Shown here piece by piece: positions 17,901-25,795 of a stretch of 64,000 bases of DNA (position 1 is its first letter; the number at the start of each line of letters is the position of its first letter). Position numbers and translations under genes: made by a program. The stretch lies in contig OZ254081.1 of NCBI GenBank assembly GCA_965267505.1, forward strand, positions 1,860,001 to 1,924,000, written 5' to 3'. The notes under the pieces are model-generated. The model worked only from the letters and a program-made list of their open reading frames with translations. It searched no databases and was not told the origin of the DNA. This stretch comes from JANQHS01 sp965267505. GTDB lineage: Bacteria; Bacteroidota; Bacteroidia; Cytophagales; CCMP332.

Positions 17901-20844
17901 AGGAAAATGTACTTGGAATATTTGAATCCGAAGCACCGGATGAATCTCCAGCTGGTGCTCGTCTTATTCTTTCTGTATAGACTTGCTGGAAATTACTAAT
18001 GGTCAATTGATTACTGTCAGGTGTGAACCAAATTTGAAACCCTGTGGCTTCGCCTGATATATGAATGGAATGCACTAAATCACCGGTACCAGTATTATGG
18101 ATACTTATTTCGCCTGGGTGAATTAGATACAGTAGAGAATTATCCGGAGAAACTCCTATAAACTGAGCTTTTTCGTCGTGAGGGTCTGTAAAAACAATTG
18201 TATCTGTATCGCCTCCTGAACATGTCCATTTTCTTATGGTTTTATCCTCAAGGTATGTGAAGATATGGTCAGATTGAGAATCATAACAGATGCATACGAA
18301 TTTGGCTTGGTTTTGCTGATCGTCTTTGGGCCTTTGGAAATTTTTCTTGGTTCCATTTGAGATATTAAACTCTGTCAAATCACCCTTCTGATTTTCGGTT
18401 GCAATTACCCTTTCTCCATCTGCTGCAAATGTTACCTGTAGCTCTTCCTTGTCAATATTACTAAGCTGTGGGAGGTTGGATAATTGCTGAGTCTCGAAAT
18501 TCCAAAGACTAGGAACTTTAAGAGCACCTGGAAACATTAATTTACTACCATCGGGGGAGGAGCAAAGTGGGCCAAATTCATCCTGAAGAAATCGTAGGTC
18601 AATGTTTATTTCCTTTACTGGATCTTCTATGACGTTATCAAGTTGATGGGCTTCTACGGAAAATTTTCTTATAAAATAGTTTCCAGAATTTGGATTAATA
18701 ACCGCTTCTTGCATACCAAGAATGGTCTTGGTCGACTTGATTGTGCCAGTAACAGCATCCCATATATGAAGATCTCCCGCTTCATCAATTACCAGATAAG
18801 TTTTGCCGTCATTTGATACTGTCAGATCATCAATGTTGCTAATGGATGATTCAACACTTGTTGACATCACAGGGCTTGGGTCTAGAAAAAATGAACGGAC
18901 ATTTCCATGGTCCAGATCACCGAAAGGAATAATAGCTTTTCCGTCATCAGAAAATTTAACGTTATAGTCTAAGTTCGAGATAGCAAAGCTTGCTTGCTCA
19001 ATCACCGCCTGACTATAAACTTTTATCCCTTGTGAGTCGTGAATTAAAAATTTTGAATTCCCTTTTACTAAATCAAAGCTTTTAATGTTATGGATTGGAA
19101 CATTTGAAAATGTATTTGTCGAATCTGTACTAAAATCCCAGGTGCCAAGATCGCTTCCATTATAGAATAAGACTTTGGTATTACCTATTGGTACCGCCCA
19201 CTGAATGTTTACGGATTTTTCCTTAAAAATTGCCCCGTCCGTGGCCTTTCGTATTTGAATGGAATTCCATTGTTTGTAAAAAACGAGATACTTTGAATCG
19301 GGCGTAAATTTGGGATCAGGAAATTCATAGTGATCAAGTTTTGAGAATTGCTGAATCGGAGTCCAATCTGAGCATTTATATAAAATGTACTTTTGATCTA
19401 CTTTAATAAGACATCTGGACCCATTGTTTGAGAAGGTAAAACCATCAGTTGATGAAGCAAAGGTTAGCTCCTTCTTTAAGTCTCCAGTACTTCGGTCGTA
19501 AACCAATGCAACAGATGATTCTGTGGGATCATTTGGTTCGTCAAAATCAACTATTACATATTGCTCGTTTGTATCATTTGAGACCTTCACTGATTGGATT
19601 TCAATCATAGATTGACCGCTGCTTGGTGAACAGTCCATTTCGGTTAGAACTGATGCGTTTGAAGAATCAAGAACAACTATTTTTGATCTGAAGGCGTCAA
19701 TTCCTACTAAGTAATTGCCTGAATTTGAGAATCCTTTCAGAAAAACATTGCCCGAATACAAGTTTGAACTATTAGTGGTATTGAGTACCTCTGAAATTAT
19801 GGATGCTTTTAAAGAGAAAAGATAATCCTCTCCGACAGGTATTTTTCCAATGAGTTCATTGGTGGTGATTTGGGTTCTAAATTCTCTTATTGGTTTGCGA
19901 TCAGACTTTGAATACAGCCCTGTATATATTTCCTGAAAAGGAAAATTTAATTTTTCAAAATCTTTAATACCTTTTGCGGATATTACTAAAAAATGACTTG
20001 GAGATAAATCGTAGGCGATTATTGCATCTCCGTTGAACTCAATATCAATTCCATCATCGTCCCCTTCATCCTGATTACTTTCTTGAAGTTCAATTGGTTT
20101 CTCTCCATAATTTCTGAATAGTGATACATAGAAACTATCGAGCGGCACAGTAAACACCTCATCAAATTCAACCTGGGTCTCAGATTTTGGTGCTGAGATT
20201 TTTAAATAATCTTCGAGCTTCTTTGAATCTTGGGTAGCTAGACTGTCTTCAATCTCTTCTTCAAGTACTGGTTCGAATTCATCTCCCTCAACCGATTCAG
20301 ACATAGATTCCAGATTCTCGAAAATAAGGTTATTGAAGAGGCCTATTTTTGATTTGTTATTGTATAAGCCTAAGGGCGATAACGGAATTGGTTTATCCTC
20401 CCAGATGTAGATTTCTTCTTCCCCTAATTGGAAAGAAATATTGGACTCTATTCGAATTAATGTAAGCGATAGGGAGTATTCAGGATAATCAAAATCTTGA
20501 GAAAAAATGGATGAATAACTCCCACCTGTGCAATTTACTATCTCTATAGTGACAAGGTTGGCATCTTTCCTTTTGGCATGGAAAAGTGAAAAGTTTTGAT
20601 CGTCCGAAAAGTGAAATGCTAATCCAAACTGACCCTCTGAAGGAAGGCTTAATTGTAGGGATAAAAGATCGGATTCAAGGGAATTGGGTTCAAGTATCAG
20701 TATAGAACCATAGTCTTTGTTTAAATCCCCGGTTTGCTGAATAGTATTGTCTGGATTTTTAATCCATTGCGATTGGTCAGAGCTCAAATCATTTACGAGC
20801 CAGGTGCTTGAATTCGCGGATTTTATTCTGTCATTAATTTCCAT
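14998..20844 (-). CDS. Giant WD40-like beta-propeller / coiled-coil protein, putative toxin partner
   Basis: A 1948-residue protein, no signal peptide. I start at the ATG at 20844 (MEINDRIK); the longer frame adds 16 unlikely residues. Residues about 15-180 look like a LamG/concanavalin-type beta-sandwich. About 270-940 are degenerate WD40-type repeats (SPDGSKLMF, SPDNSLLYL, TPDSKYLVF). About 955-1200 form coiled coils, with another helical block at 1310-1380. About 1565-1720 are a low-complexity Ser/Thr/Asn/Lys/Glu segment broken by a GISGG loop. The C-terminus returns to a folded domain (FFQIQNGY, TDVKIVVD). Directly followed by the toxin-like gene, so it is likely its carrier or assembly partner. 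Confidence 0.6.
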   Translation of the reverse strand: MEINDRIKSANSSTWLVNDLSSDQSQWIKNPDNTIQQTGDLNKDYGSILILEPNSLESDLLSLQLSLPSEGQFGLAFHFSDDQNFSLFHAKRKDANLVTIEIVNCTGGSYSSIFSQDFDYPEYSLSLTLIRIESNISFQLGEEEIYIWEDKPIPLSPLGLYNNKSKIGLFNNLIFENLESMSESVEGDEFEPVLEEEIEDSLATQDSKKLEDYLKISAPKSETQVEFDEVFTVPLDSFYVSLFRNYGEKPIELQESNQDEGDDDGIDIEFNGDAIIAYDLSPSHFLVISAKGIKDFEKLNFPFQEIYTGLYSKSDRKPIREFRTQITTNELIGKIPVGEDYLFSLKASIISEVLNTTNSSNLYSGNVFLKGFSNSGNYLVGIDAFRSKIVVLDSSNASVLTEMDCSPSSGQSMIEIQSVKVSNDTNEQYVIVDFDEPNDPTESSVALVYDRSTGDLKKELTFASSTDGFTFSNNGSRCLIKVDQKYILYKCSDWTPIQQFSKLDHYEFPDPKFTPDSKYLVFYKQWNSIQIRKATDGAIFKEKSVNIQWAVPIGNTKVLFYNGSDLGTWDFSTDSTNTFSNVPIHNIKSFDLVKGNSKFLIHDSQGIKVYSQAVIEQASFAISNLDYNVKFSDDGKAIIPFGDLDHGNVRSFFLDPSPVMSTSVESSISNIDDLTVSNDGKTYLVIDEAGDLHIWDAVTGTIKSTKTILGMQEAVINPNSGNYFIRKFSVEAHQLDNVIEDPVKEINIDLRFLQDEFGPLCSSPDGSKLMFPGALKVPSLWNFETQQLSNLPQLSNIDKEELQVTFAADGERVIATENQKGDLTEFNISNGTKKNFQRPKDDQQNQAKFVCICYDSQSDHIFTYLEDKTIRKWTCSGGDTDTIVFTDPHDEKAQFIGVSPDNSLLYLIHPGEISIHNTGTGDLVHSIHISGEATGFQIWFTPDSNQLTISNFQQVYTERIRRAPAGDSSGASDSNIPSTFSYLLDYRPKRWYRNLKKAYQQEVHFNSLAQKFNEKIESLRSAIFNPPPVPEPEDEDPPTQFSQIRDGLQQINEYQIKYKEATSLVDEALDAQQAISGELRLNGYNLVYQEEAERPTDPPLLYTYQNGMKKYFDGQLQIQQELKDRGYSFAIIGGRPKVKEYQPFALDPKMDFGNDADWNNFWGGFRAYLLNHDALSEEKKAAFVEQSNELFTVAGNKKIQGEKGKLEKDIQVAEETIRKLGDQEDHIDSEITKWEADRSLIQGLNLSSYLNFHNHINSEKPKLQKLGSPLKVEYSTWGESIKRSYTIGRWFWKRTITLTYHRTNYRYVVRHNESGGKGGFYTGWSYATGSFTYNRTTGINIHSFKAKLISICDASIRDLNEAKSRIQQDINKFKNEVRFHENAMDEIMTNGMTAQRKKFIAYWNDPNQFGALETLQNEVMPEADPLADLLVSLQFPNETSNTNINQVSEAPWKTDFFQFSGDRFYNEEGLTLQSYLEFLKFNKAKRVAIFPKMEDDGTINDDAFIAVINPKQALNVEEDLPVIKFVETYRIGIEWKGYNLGELSHTENLFPNESKEIKIERTIKLVSKQEESRADSQISSQKSSSSFEENLSKEVSLKETSSQEIENTTENNTKSTSENTSDNTVTKSSDFNMKLKFPKIIPGISGGLNYKKKNKQTKKDTRKNTLEKSQKQTGKTANKESREAFSKDTSNTIRKVANETSQENKVEIKVSSTEELSTSDARTETVNLENPNMGRTVNYQFFQIQNGYNVKTTLTDVKIVVDMNEEIIKGSTVTDMRVFNLEEFGKIFQDEQDNPRYMLTSAIIARQAFKNYLSGVPGISRGNGALRIPEPFVPNMELLEIVNFSKKLTKNSAEKNNLFEELNEAMAYLKQVPFEFQEKQINLPKDFYINAGAYYLEAEVGNMAATEKYLEDRRDIETNRNIAELNHLKKQTSESVFFPPIAPNNEQE

Positions 20845-21086
20845 AGCTGTGAGGATTAAAAAAGCGCAACAATGTCTTGATATGGGATCCAATTGTCAAT
20901 CCCTATTTTTTGGGATATTTTCTCACCGGAAGACCAATTTGATTTGAGACCCTGAAGTAGGTTTCTGTTCTTATATTTTCTCAATTGTATGAGTATGGCT
21001 GTTCCTTTTCAAACGTGATTGTTCACTTGTGACGGAGGTATGCCAGGCAACCTGGTGATGATGTATACCGATGGTTCGGGTTGGTG

Positions 21087-22358
21087 CTAGGAGGACAGAT
21101 TCTTTCTCTTCTTGATCAAATAATTCTTCTCAAAAAGATTGGTACAAAGCTCAATGGCTTGGTCGTATTCCATTTTTGCTTTTTTGGTATCTCCTGACTT
21201 TTCGAAATAGCCGGCCCAGCTGCCATGATATAGGTAGGCACGCTGGCTTAAGGAGCTTGGGTCTATGCCATCCAAGAGTTTTTTAGCAGATCTAAGATCA
21301 TCGATCTCCAGATAGATGTTGGCTTTTGCCAATAGTATGGAGTCAGAAGTCTGGAGTTTGAGCATTTCATCGTACAAATCCAAAATTCGTTTCCAATTGG
21401 TGTTTTCAAACTTTATAGCTCGGACATGCTCAGCAGCAATGGAAGCCTCCAAATGGTAGATAGATCGATCTTCGTAATCCAGGGTCTTAGTCAATGCATC
21501 ATTTCCCAAAACGATCAGCGGCCTGTACCATTTACTTCGATCCTGTTGCTTTAAATCGATGGCGATTTCCTCACCTTGCTTGGATTCTAATCTTGCGGAG
21601 TGATAACAAAGAATTGCAAACAAGGCATAAAGGCTACCTGACCGGAAAGATTTCTTCTTTAGAAGCAAGCGACATAGGCGTATGGCCTCCCCGCAAAGAT
21701 CCTTGCTGATCATGCTGTTTTCCTTTGTGGAATGAAACCCTTCGTTGAAGATCAGATAGATGATCTGCATAACTCCGGCAATTCTTTCCTCCACCTCAGC
21801 TGGATCTGGATAATCTAATTTAATGTCCTGGTCCAGGATCTTCTTGCGGGTTCTTTGCAATCTTTTCTTAATGGAATCTTCCTTTTGCAATAAGGCAACG
21901 GCTATTTCCTTCATGGAAAAACCCGAAATGGACTTCAGGGCAAAAGCGATCTGTTCTTCTTTGGCAAAGGCTGGGTGACAAGCTACAAAGATCATCCTCA
22001 ACTGGCTGTCCTCTACTTCATGGTCAAGGAAGTACTCGTTCATTTCCTTGCTGACCGAACCATGTGGCACCGCCATTAAAGCATCGGCATGCAAGTTTTT
22101 TTGCCTTTCCTTCTGGGCATTGATCTGTCGGAATAGGTCGATGGCCCGGTTCTTGGCGGCCTGGGTGAGCCATGCTTCCGGATTATCGGGTTGGGAAGTC
22201 CGCCATTTCAGGCTGGCCCTGAGAAATGTATCCTGGACAGCATCCTCTATGAGCTCCAGATTTTGCAGTCCGAAGAGCCGGGTAAGTATAGCGACCATCT
22301 TTCCGTACTGATGTCGGAAAAGATGATCGACTATAGGTTTCGGGTTCTTATTGGTCAA
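21087..22358 (-). CDS. ECF42-type RNA polymerase sigma factor with C-terminal TPR-like domain
   Basis: A 423-residue sigma factor: sigma-70 region 2 at about 10-80 (VDHLFRHQYG to KNRAIDLFR), region 4 at about 130-180 (FSMKEIAVALLQKEDSIKKRLQRTRKKI), then a long helical C-terminal domain (DUF6596-like, TPR-type). This large C-terminus and the adjacent DGPF/YCII gene define the ECF42 group, which has no classical anti-sigma factor. The C-terminal domain is thought to control activity. Its start overlaps the YCII gene's end by 11 bases, so the two are one operon. Confidence 0.88.
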   Translation of the reverse strand: MTNKNPKPIVDHLFRHQYGKMVAILTRLFGLQNLELIEDAVQDTFLRASLKWRTSQPDNPEAWLTQAAKNRAIDLFRQINAQKERQKNLHADALMAVPHGSVSKEMNEYFLDHEVEDSQLRMIFVACHPAFAKEEQIAFALKSISGFSMKEIAVALLQKEDSIKKRLQRTRKKILDQDIKLDYPDPAEVEERIAGVMQIIYLIFNEGFHSTKENSMISKDLCGEAIRLCRLLLKKKSFRSGSLYALFAILCYHSARLESKQGEEIAIDLKQQDRSKWYRPLIVLGNDALTKTLDYEDRSIYHLEASIAAEHVRAIKFENTNWKRILDLYDEMLKLQTSDSILLAKANIYLEIDDLRSAKKLLDGIDPSSLSQRAYLYHGSWAGYFEKSGDTKKAKMEYDQAIELCTNLFEKNYLIKKRKNLSS

Positions 22359-22695
22359 ACTTCATGACCTCGCGGATCTCAACTGAACCACCCAATTCGT
22401 AATCGGGAAAGTCCTGGGCGATCTCCACTACCTCATCAGCACTGTTTGCCTGGATAACATAATATCCACCTATAAGCTCCTTGCTCTCTACAAAGGGTCC
22501 ATCGGAAACCACTCGCTCAGGGCCGGAGACGCGCTTAGCAGGAGCATGTAGTGCCTCACCACTTTTGATTATGCCTTTCGCACCCATTTTCTCACTCCAG
22601 GCGAACCATTTTCCCATTCTTTCCTGTATTTGTTCGGGCGACAGACCAAGTTCTCCATAGTCAGGCCCCATAAAAATCATCATAAACTCTTTCAT
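22348..22695 (-). CDS. YCII-related DGPF-domain protein
   Basis: A 115-residue ferredoxin-like-fold protein with the SDGPFVESKE motif that names the DGPF group, and the GGYYVIQA strand that follows it. In many bacteria these genes sit beside ECF42 sigma factors and belong to their regulon. Here it is first in the operon and overlaps the sigma gene by 11 bases. The enzymatic function of the family is unknown. Confidence 0.88.
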   Translation of the reverse strand: MKEFMMIFMGPDYGELGLSPEQIQERMGKWFAWSEKMGAKGIIKSGEALHAPAKRVSGPERVVSDGPFVESKELIGGYYVIQANSADEVVEIAQDFPDYELGGSVEIREVMKFDQ

Positions 22696-22911
22696 CGTTA
22701 ATTTATTTTTTTGTGTTCGTTGTTCTCCCCCTCTCCCAATTGAATCGGGACGGGGAATCTTAATTTATTTTTTGAATTGGCCTGCTCAAATTCAGGTCTT
22801 TTTCATAGCTCTGGTATATTCCTAACCTCTTTTTATTGGTAAGAGGCCAGGCATTTTTAAATAGCTTGTTAAAACTGAATTTACAGCAAGAAATATCCAA
22901 GAATTATTGAA

Positions 22912-23286
22912 TTAATTATTTGAGTGGAAAGCAACTCGGTTACCTTCTGAATCCAGAAACTGAGCGAAGAATCCATGTTCCCCGATACTTGTCTTTGGAA
23001 TGGTCACTGTTCCACCGGCATTCTCTACCCTTGCCAAGGGGACAGCAAGGTCCTCGCCTCCATTCAGGTAGACCATCGAGCCTTTGTCATTGGGTTCCAA
23101 TCCGGGACCTTGGGCTATGGCTCCACCAACTCCCTTTTCCATATCGCTTGGGAAGAAGGCCATGGTCATGCCTTGCTCTTCCATGTTCACTGTTTCCATT
23201 TTGGCATCCAATACTTCTTCGTAAAAGGATTTGGCTCTATCAAGATCTTTTGCTGGGATCTCAAACCAGTTGATTGCATTTTTCAT
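22912..23286 (-). CDS. VOC/glyoxalase-fold protein
   Basis: A 124-residue vicinal-oxygen-chelate domain protein with paired beta-alpha-beta modules: INWFEIPAKDLDRAKSFYE at the N-terminus and FFAQFLDSEGNRVAFHS at the end. It lies upstream of the DGPF/ECF42 pair, in the same orientation but 216 bases away, so it may be a separate transcript. VOC proteins are frequent ECF42 neighbours. Substrate unknown. Confidence 0.85.
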   Translation of the reverse strand: MKNAINWFEIPAKDLDRAKSFYEEVLDAKMETVNMEEQGMTMAFFPSDMEKGVGGAIAQGPGLEPNDKGSMVYLNGGEDLAVPLARVENAGGTVTIPKTSIGEHGFFAQFLDSEGNRVAFHSNN

Positions 23287-23624
23287 TGCTTTTGTGTGTT
23301 TGTTTCCCTTATGACGAGGCTGGGTTACAAAAAGGGGACAAGCATTAATTTTTTTTTAATTGTTGGTTGGGCTAAGGAAAAGGCCTTTTATTCATAAAAA
23401 ACGTTATCCCCGGGGCAACTTTGGGCCAGTTTTTTTGGCCTCAAAGTGAACCCGAGGATCTTGATTCCTGATTTTGAATTAATTCTAATAGTGAATCGAG
23501 CCTCCTACGTGCTTGTCTTTTGGCGACCAAGGATTATCCGATTCGCTCCACCTTTGCAAATGGCTTGGGTGGACTAGTAAGCTCTCGGATAACAACGAAA
23601 GTAGGTGGAGGGTATAACGAACCC
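23287..23624. other. Intergenic region with nested dyad
   Basis: 338 bases without a gene. The most structured part is a two-tier dyad at 23534-23592: outer arms TTATCCGA/TCGGATAA (23534-23541 and 23585-23592) enclose inner arms TCCACC/GGTGGA (23547-23552 and 23568-23573). There is no T-tract on either side, so it is not a standard terminator. It follows the stop (23625) of the minus-strand secreted-protein gene. Around 23418-23445 a smaller GGCCA/TGGCC hairpin is visible. No coding remnant was recognised. Confidence 0.45.
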
Positions 23625-24005
23625 CTACTTCTGCTTTACTGCAGTCCAGACAGAGAGGAAGTCCCGGTCGATGGCGTGGGTGGTGCCGTAAAGCTTGTTG
23701 TCCTTGAAGTAAAAAGTGGAATTATAGCTTCCGGAATTATCGCCGCTAACCAATGCCCCATAGATGACCCCGGTCTGCGTATTGATATTGCCATTTTTCA
23801 TTTTAACTCCATCGCGGTAAAAGGTCCCTTTCATTTCTCCGTCTTTTACGGAGTTGATGACCATTTTGGCATAATTGCTATCATCAGGATCCTGAGGACT
23901 CATATCCAGGATCCAGGATCCAACCAATACCTCCGGGTCGACTTTATCCTGAGCAAGAACAGGAATCGCGAAAAGAGTAAGAACAGTTATTAATATCGTT
24001 TTCAT
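23625..24005 (-). CDS. Secreted small protein, unknown function
   Basis: A 126-residue protein with a cleavable signal peptide (MKTILITVLTLFAIPVLAQ). The mature 107 residues look like a small beta-sheet protein (GSWILDMS, MKGTFYRDG, GSYNSTFYF, LYGTTHAID), possibly lipocalin-like or of the type that holds a ligand in the periplasm. No family confirmed. It is 68 bases downstream of the AraC-family regulator gene and may share its transcript. Confidence 0.65.
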   Translation of the reverse strand: MKTILITVLTLFAIPVLAQDKVDPEVLVGSWILDMSPQDPDDSNYAKMVINSVKDGEMKGTFYRDGVKMKNGNINTQTGVIYGALVSGDNSGSYNSTFYFKDNKLYGTTHAIDRDFLSVWTAVKQK

Positions 24006-24073
24006 TTTTTAAATTTTTGCCAAACCTAAAGGCAGCAGGAAGGCATAAGCGTCCCAATTTTTTAATTGAAACC

Positions 24074-25246
24074 TTAAGAATTTTCTTTTGTGGTATCATT
24101 TTCTGAATTGAACCCTTCCATCCTTTTTCGAAGCTCATTGGGGGAGAGTCCCAGGTGTTTTTGAACCGCACGATTAAAAGAGGATTTGCTGTTGAATCCA
24201 GCGTCCATGGCCAATGAAAGCAAAGTGTACTTTTCGTTTTCAGGGTCCCTCAGTTTTGACTCCACTTCATTTACCCTCAGGACATTTACATAATCCGAAA
24301 AACGCTGATTCAAGATTTCGCTGAAGCAGCGAGACAATAGATAAGGTTTTACATCCAACCTTTCGGCCAAGTCCGAAAGGCTGAGCTCTGGTTCACTATA
24401 CCATTTCTCCTCTTGCATCTGGGTTTTCAGCTTTTGGCTTAATGCTTCCAGCTGCATTCTTTCCTCATTGCTCAGTTCAGCTTTTTGCACAAGTCCTGGA
24501 TCATCTTTTCTTCTGAATCCTTCCATACCTAACCAATAGGTTAGGAGGGCCAATCCACCGAAAAATGGATAATAGAAAAAGCGAGTGAAATAGAAATAGT
24601 TATTTCCCAGGGCTACATTGTAGATCAGCAGGTCTACTATGAGTATGCTGAGGACCAGAGAAAAATAGATGGCAAAAGCCCCTAGAATTCTTTTTATCCA
24701 GGACAGTCTTTTTTGATTCAGGCCCTTTCCGCTTTCTGGATTCCTGATCAAAAGCAGGGCTTTATAGGCATAAATGATGATCAATAAACTCGCAATCACA
24801 TAAATGGAAGGGTAGTTCATCCAAACCACATAGCCCCAATATCCTGCCCAGGAAAGGCTTTCCCTCGTTCCGTCCCAATAAAAATTTTGAAAGCGAACGA
24901 AAATGCTAATTGGGATCTGGATGGCTAAGGGAATCAGGTGAACCAGATCCTTTCGATCGAATTTGAAATCCGGGAAAAGCTGAGATTTCACATAGAAAAA
25001 AAGCAAGGCTCCGTTTACCCAGCTATAGTCGAGGTGGAAGTAGTACCATGTATCGTAATATCCCAATCCAAACAAGCGCATGATCTGCACTCCAAGCCTG
25101 TAAGAGAAAAGGAATAGAATAACGGCCAGGAGTCTGTTGGGTATCTTGTTCTGACCCTTGCTACGCCAAAGAATAAATCCGAAAACCAGGCCTTGAACGG
25201 CTCCGATAGAATAAAGTATTATGGTCGAAAGAGTTAAAGATTCCAT
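24074..25246 (-). CDS. Membrane-embedded AraC-family transcriptional regulator
   Basis: A 390-residue protein with about seven membrane helices in residues 1-235 and a C-terminal AraC/XylS DNA-binding domain at about 285-385 (LSDLAERLDVKPYLLSR; the second helix-turn-helix LSLAMDAGFNSKSSFNRAV, and the closing LGLSPNELRKR). This seven-helix plus AraC layout is common in Bacteroidota, where a signal at the membrane is passed to DNA. It is divergent from the DUF6702/YHYH genes at 25325 and upstream of the secreted protein at 23625, its most likely targets. Confidence 0.88.
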   Translation of the reverse strand: MESLTLSTIILYSIGAVQGLVFGFILWRSKGQNKIPNRLLAVILFLFSYRLGVQIMRLFGLGYYDTWYYFHLDYSWVNGALLFFYVKSQLFPDFKFDRKDLVHLIPLAIQIPISIFVRFQNFYWDGTRESLSWAGYWGYVVWMNYPSIYVIASLLIIIYAYKALLLIRNPESGKGLNQKRLSWIKRILGAFAIYFSLVLSILIVDLLIYNVALGNNYFYFTRFFYYPFFGGLALLTYWLGMEGFRRKDDPGLVQKAELSNEERMQLEALSQKLKTQMQEEKWYSEPELSLSDLAERLDVKPYLLSRCFSEILNQRFSDYVNVLRVNEVESKLRDPENEKYTLLSLAMDAGFNSKSSFNRAVQKHLGLSPNELRKRMEGFNSENDTTKENS

Positions 25247-25324
25247 TTATGGCTTTAAAATATTGGGCCTTTATCGGATAGCCAGGCCAAAATTTATCAT
25301 CTTTAAATTTTAAAATTAATTCCG

Positions 25325-25792
25325 TTGAAATACGCTTTTGGCATCCTCAATTTTCTTTTCTTATTGCCATTACATCTGTTTTCCCATGGAGGCCATGAAG
25401 CCTTCTACACCCTAGAAGAAAAGGGCGGAAATTGGATCTTGGTGGTGAAAGTGGAAGCTCACGATTTGGAAAGGGAGTTGAAGAAGTACCAGATATCAGC
25501 AGATAATCTTTCGGTTGGATTGGGCAAATATCTAAAGAATCGGTTCAGTATGAAGGTAGATGGCCAATTATTAGAACGAAAGTTTGAATCGAGTTATACT
25601 TCCAAAGGATACCTCTATTGTACCTATGACCTCGGGTCTGAAAACAAAGACCCTAAAAAATTGGAGGTAAAGAACACCTGTTTCAAAGGATATGATCATA
25701 ATTATCATAACTTCGTAATAATCAGGATCGCTGGCCAGGAAGTACGATATAAGATGACCGATATACGGTCCAGCATCCAGCATAATTTTTAG
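25325..25792 (+). CDS. DUF6702-like exported protein
   Basis: A 155-residue protein with an N-terminal signal (LNFLFLLPLHLFS) resembling DUF6702, an extracellular family of Bacteroidota with a beta-sandwich look. The start is TTG at 25325; no in-frame ATG is near. Mature features include HGGHEAFYTLE and a YHNFVIIRI strand. It ends three bases before the YHYH-domain gene, so the two are one operon, divergent from the AraC-type membrane regulator. Confidence 0.7.
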   Translation: MKYAFGILNFLFLLPLHLFSHGGHEAFYTLEEKGGNWILVVKVEAHDLERELKKYQISADNLSVGLGKYLKNRFSMKVDGQLLERKFESSYTSKGYLYCTYDLGSENKDPKKLEVKNTCFKGYDHNYHNFVIIRIAGQEVRYKMTDIRSSIQHNF

Positions 25793-25795
25793 AGT

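Noticed and set aside
22697..22775. Direct repeat TTAATTTATTTTTT
   Set aside because: Simple AT-rich sequence, found at 22697 and 22759; no sign of mobility.
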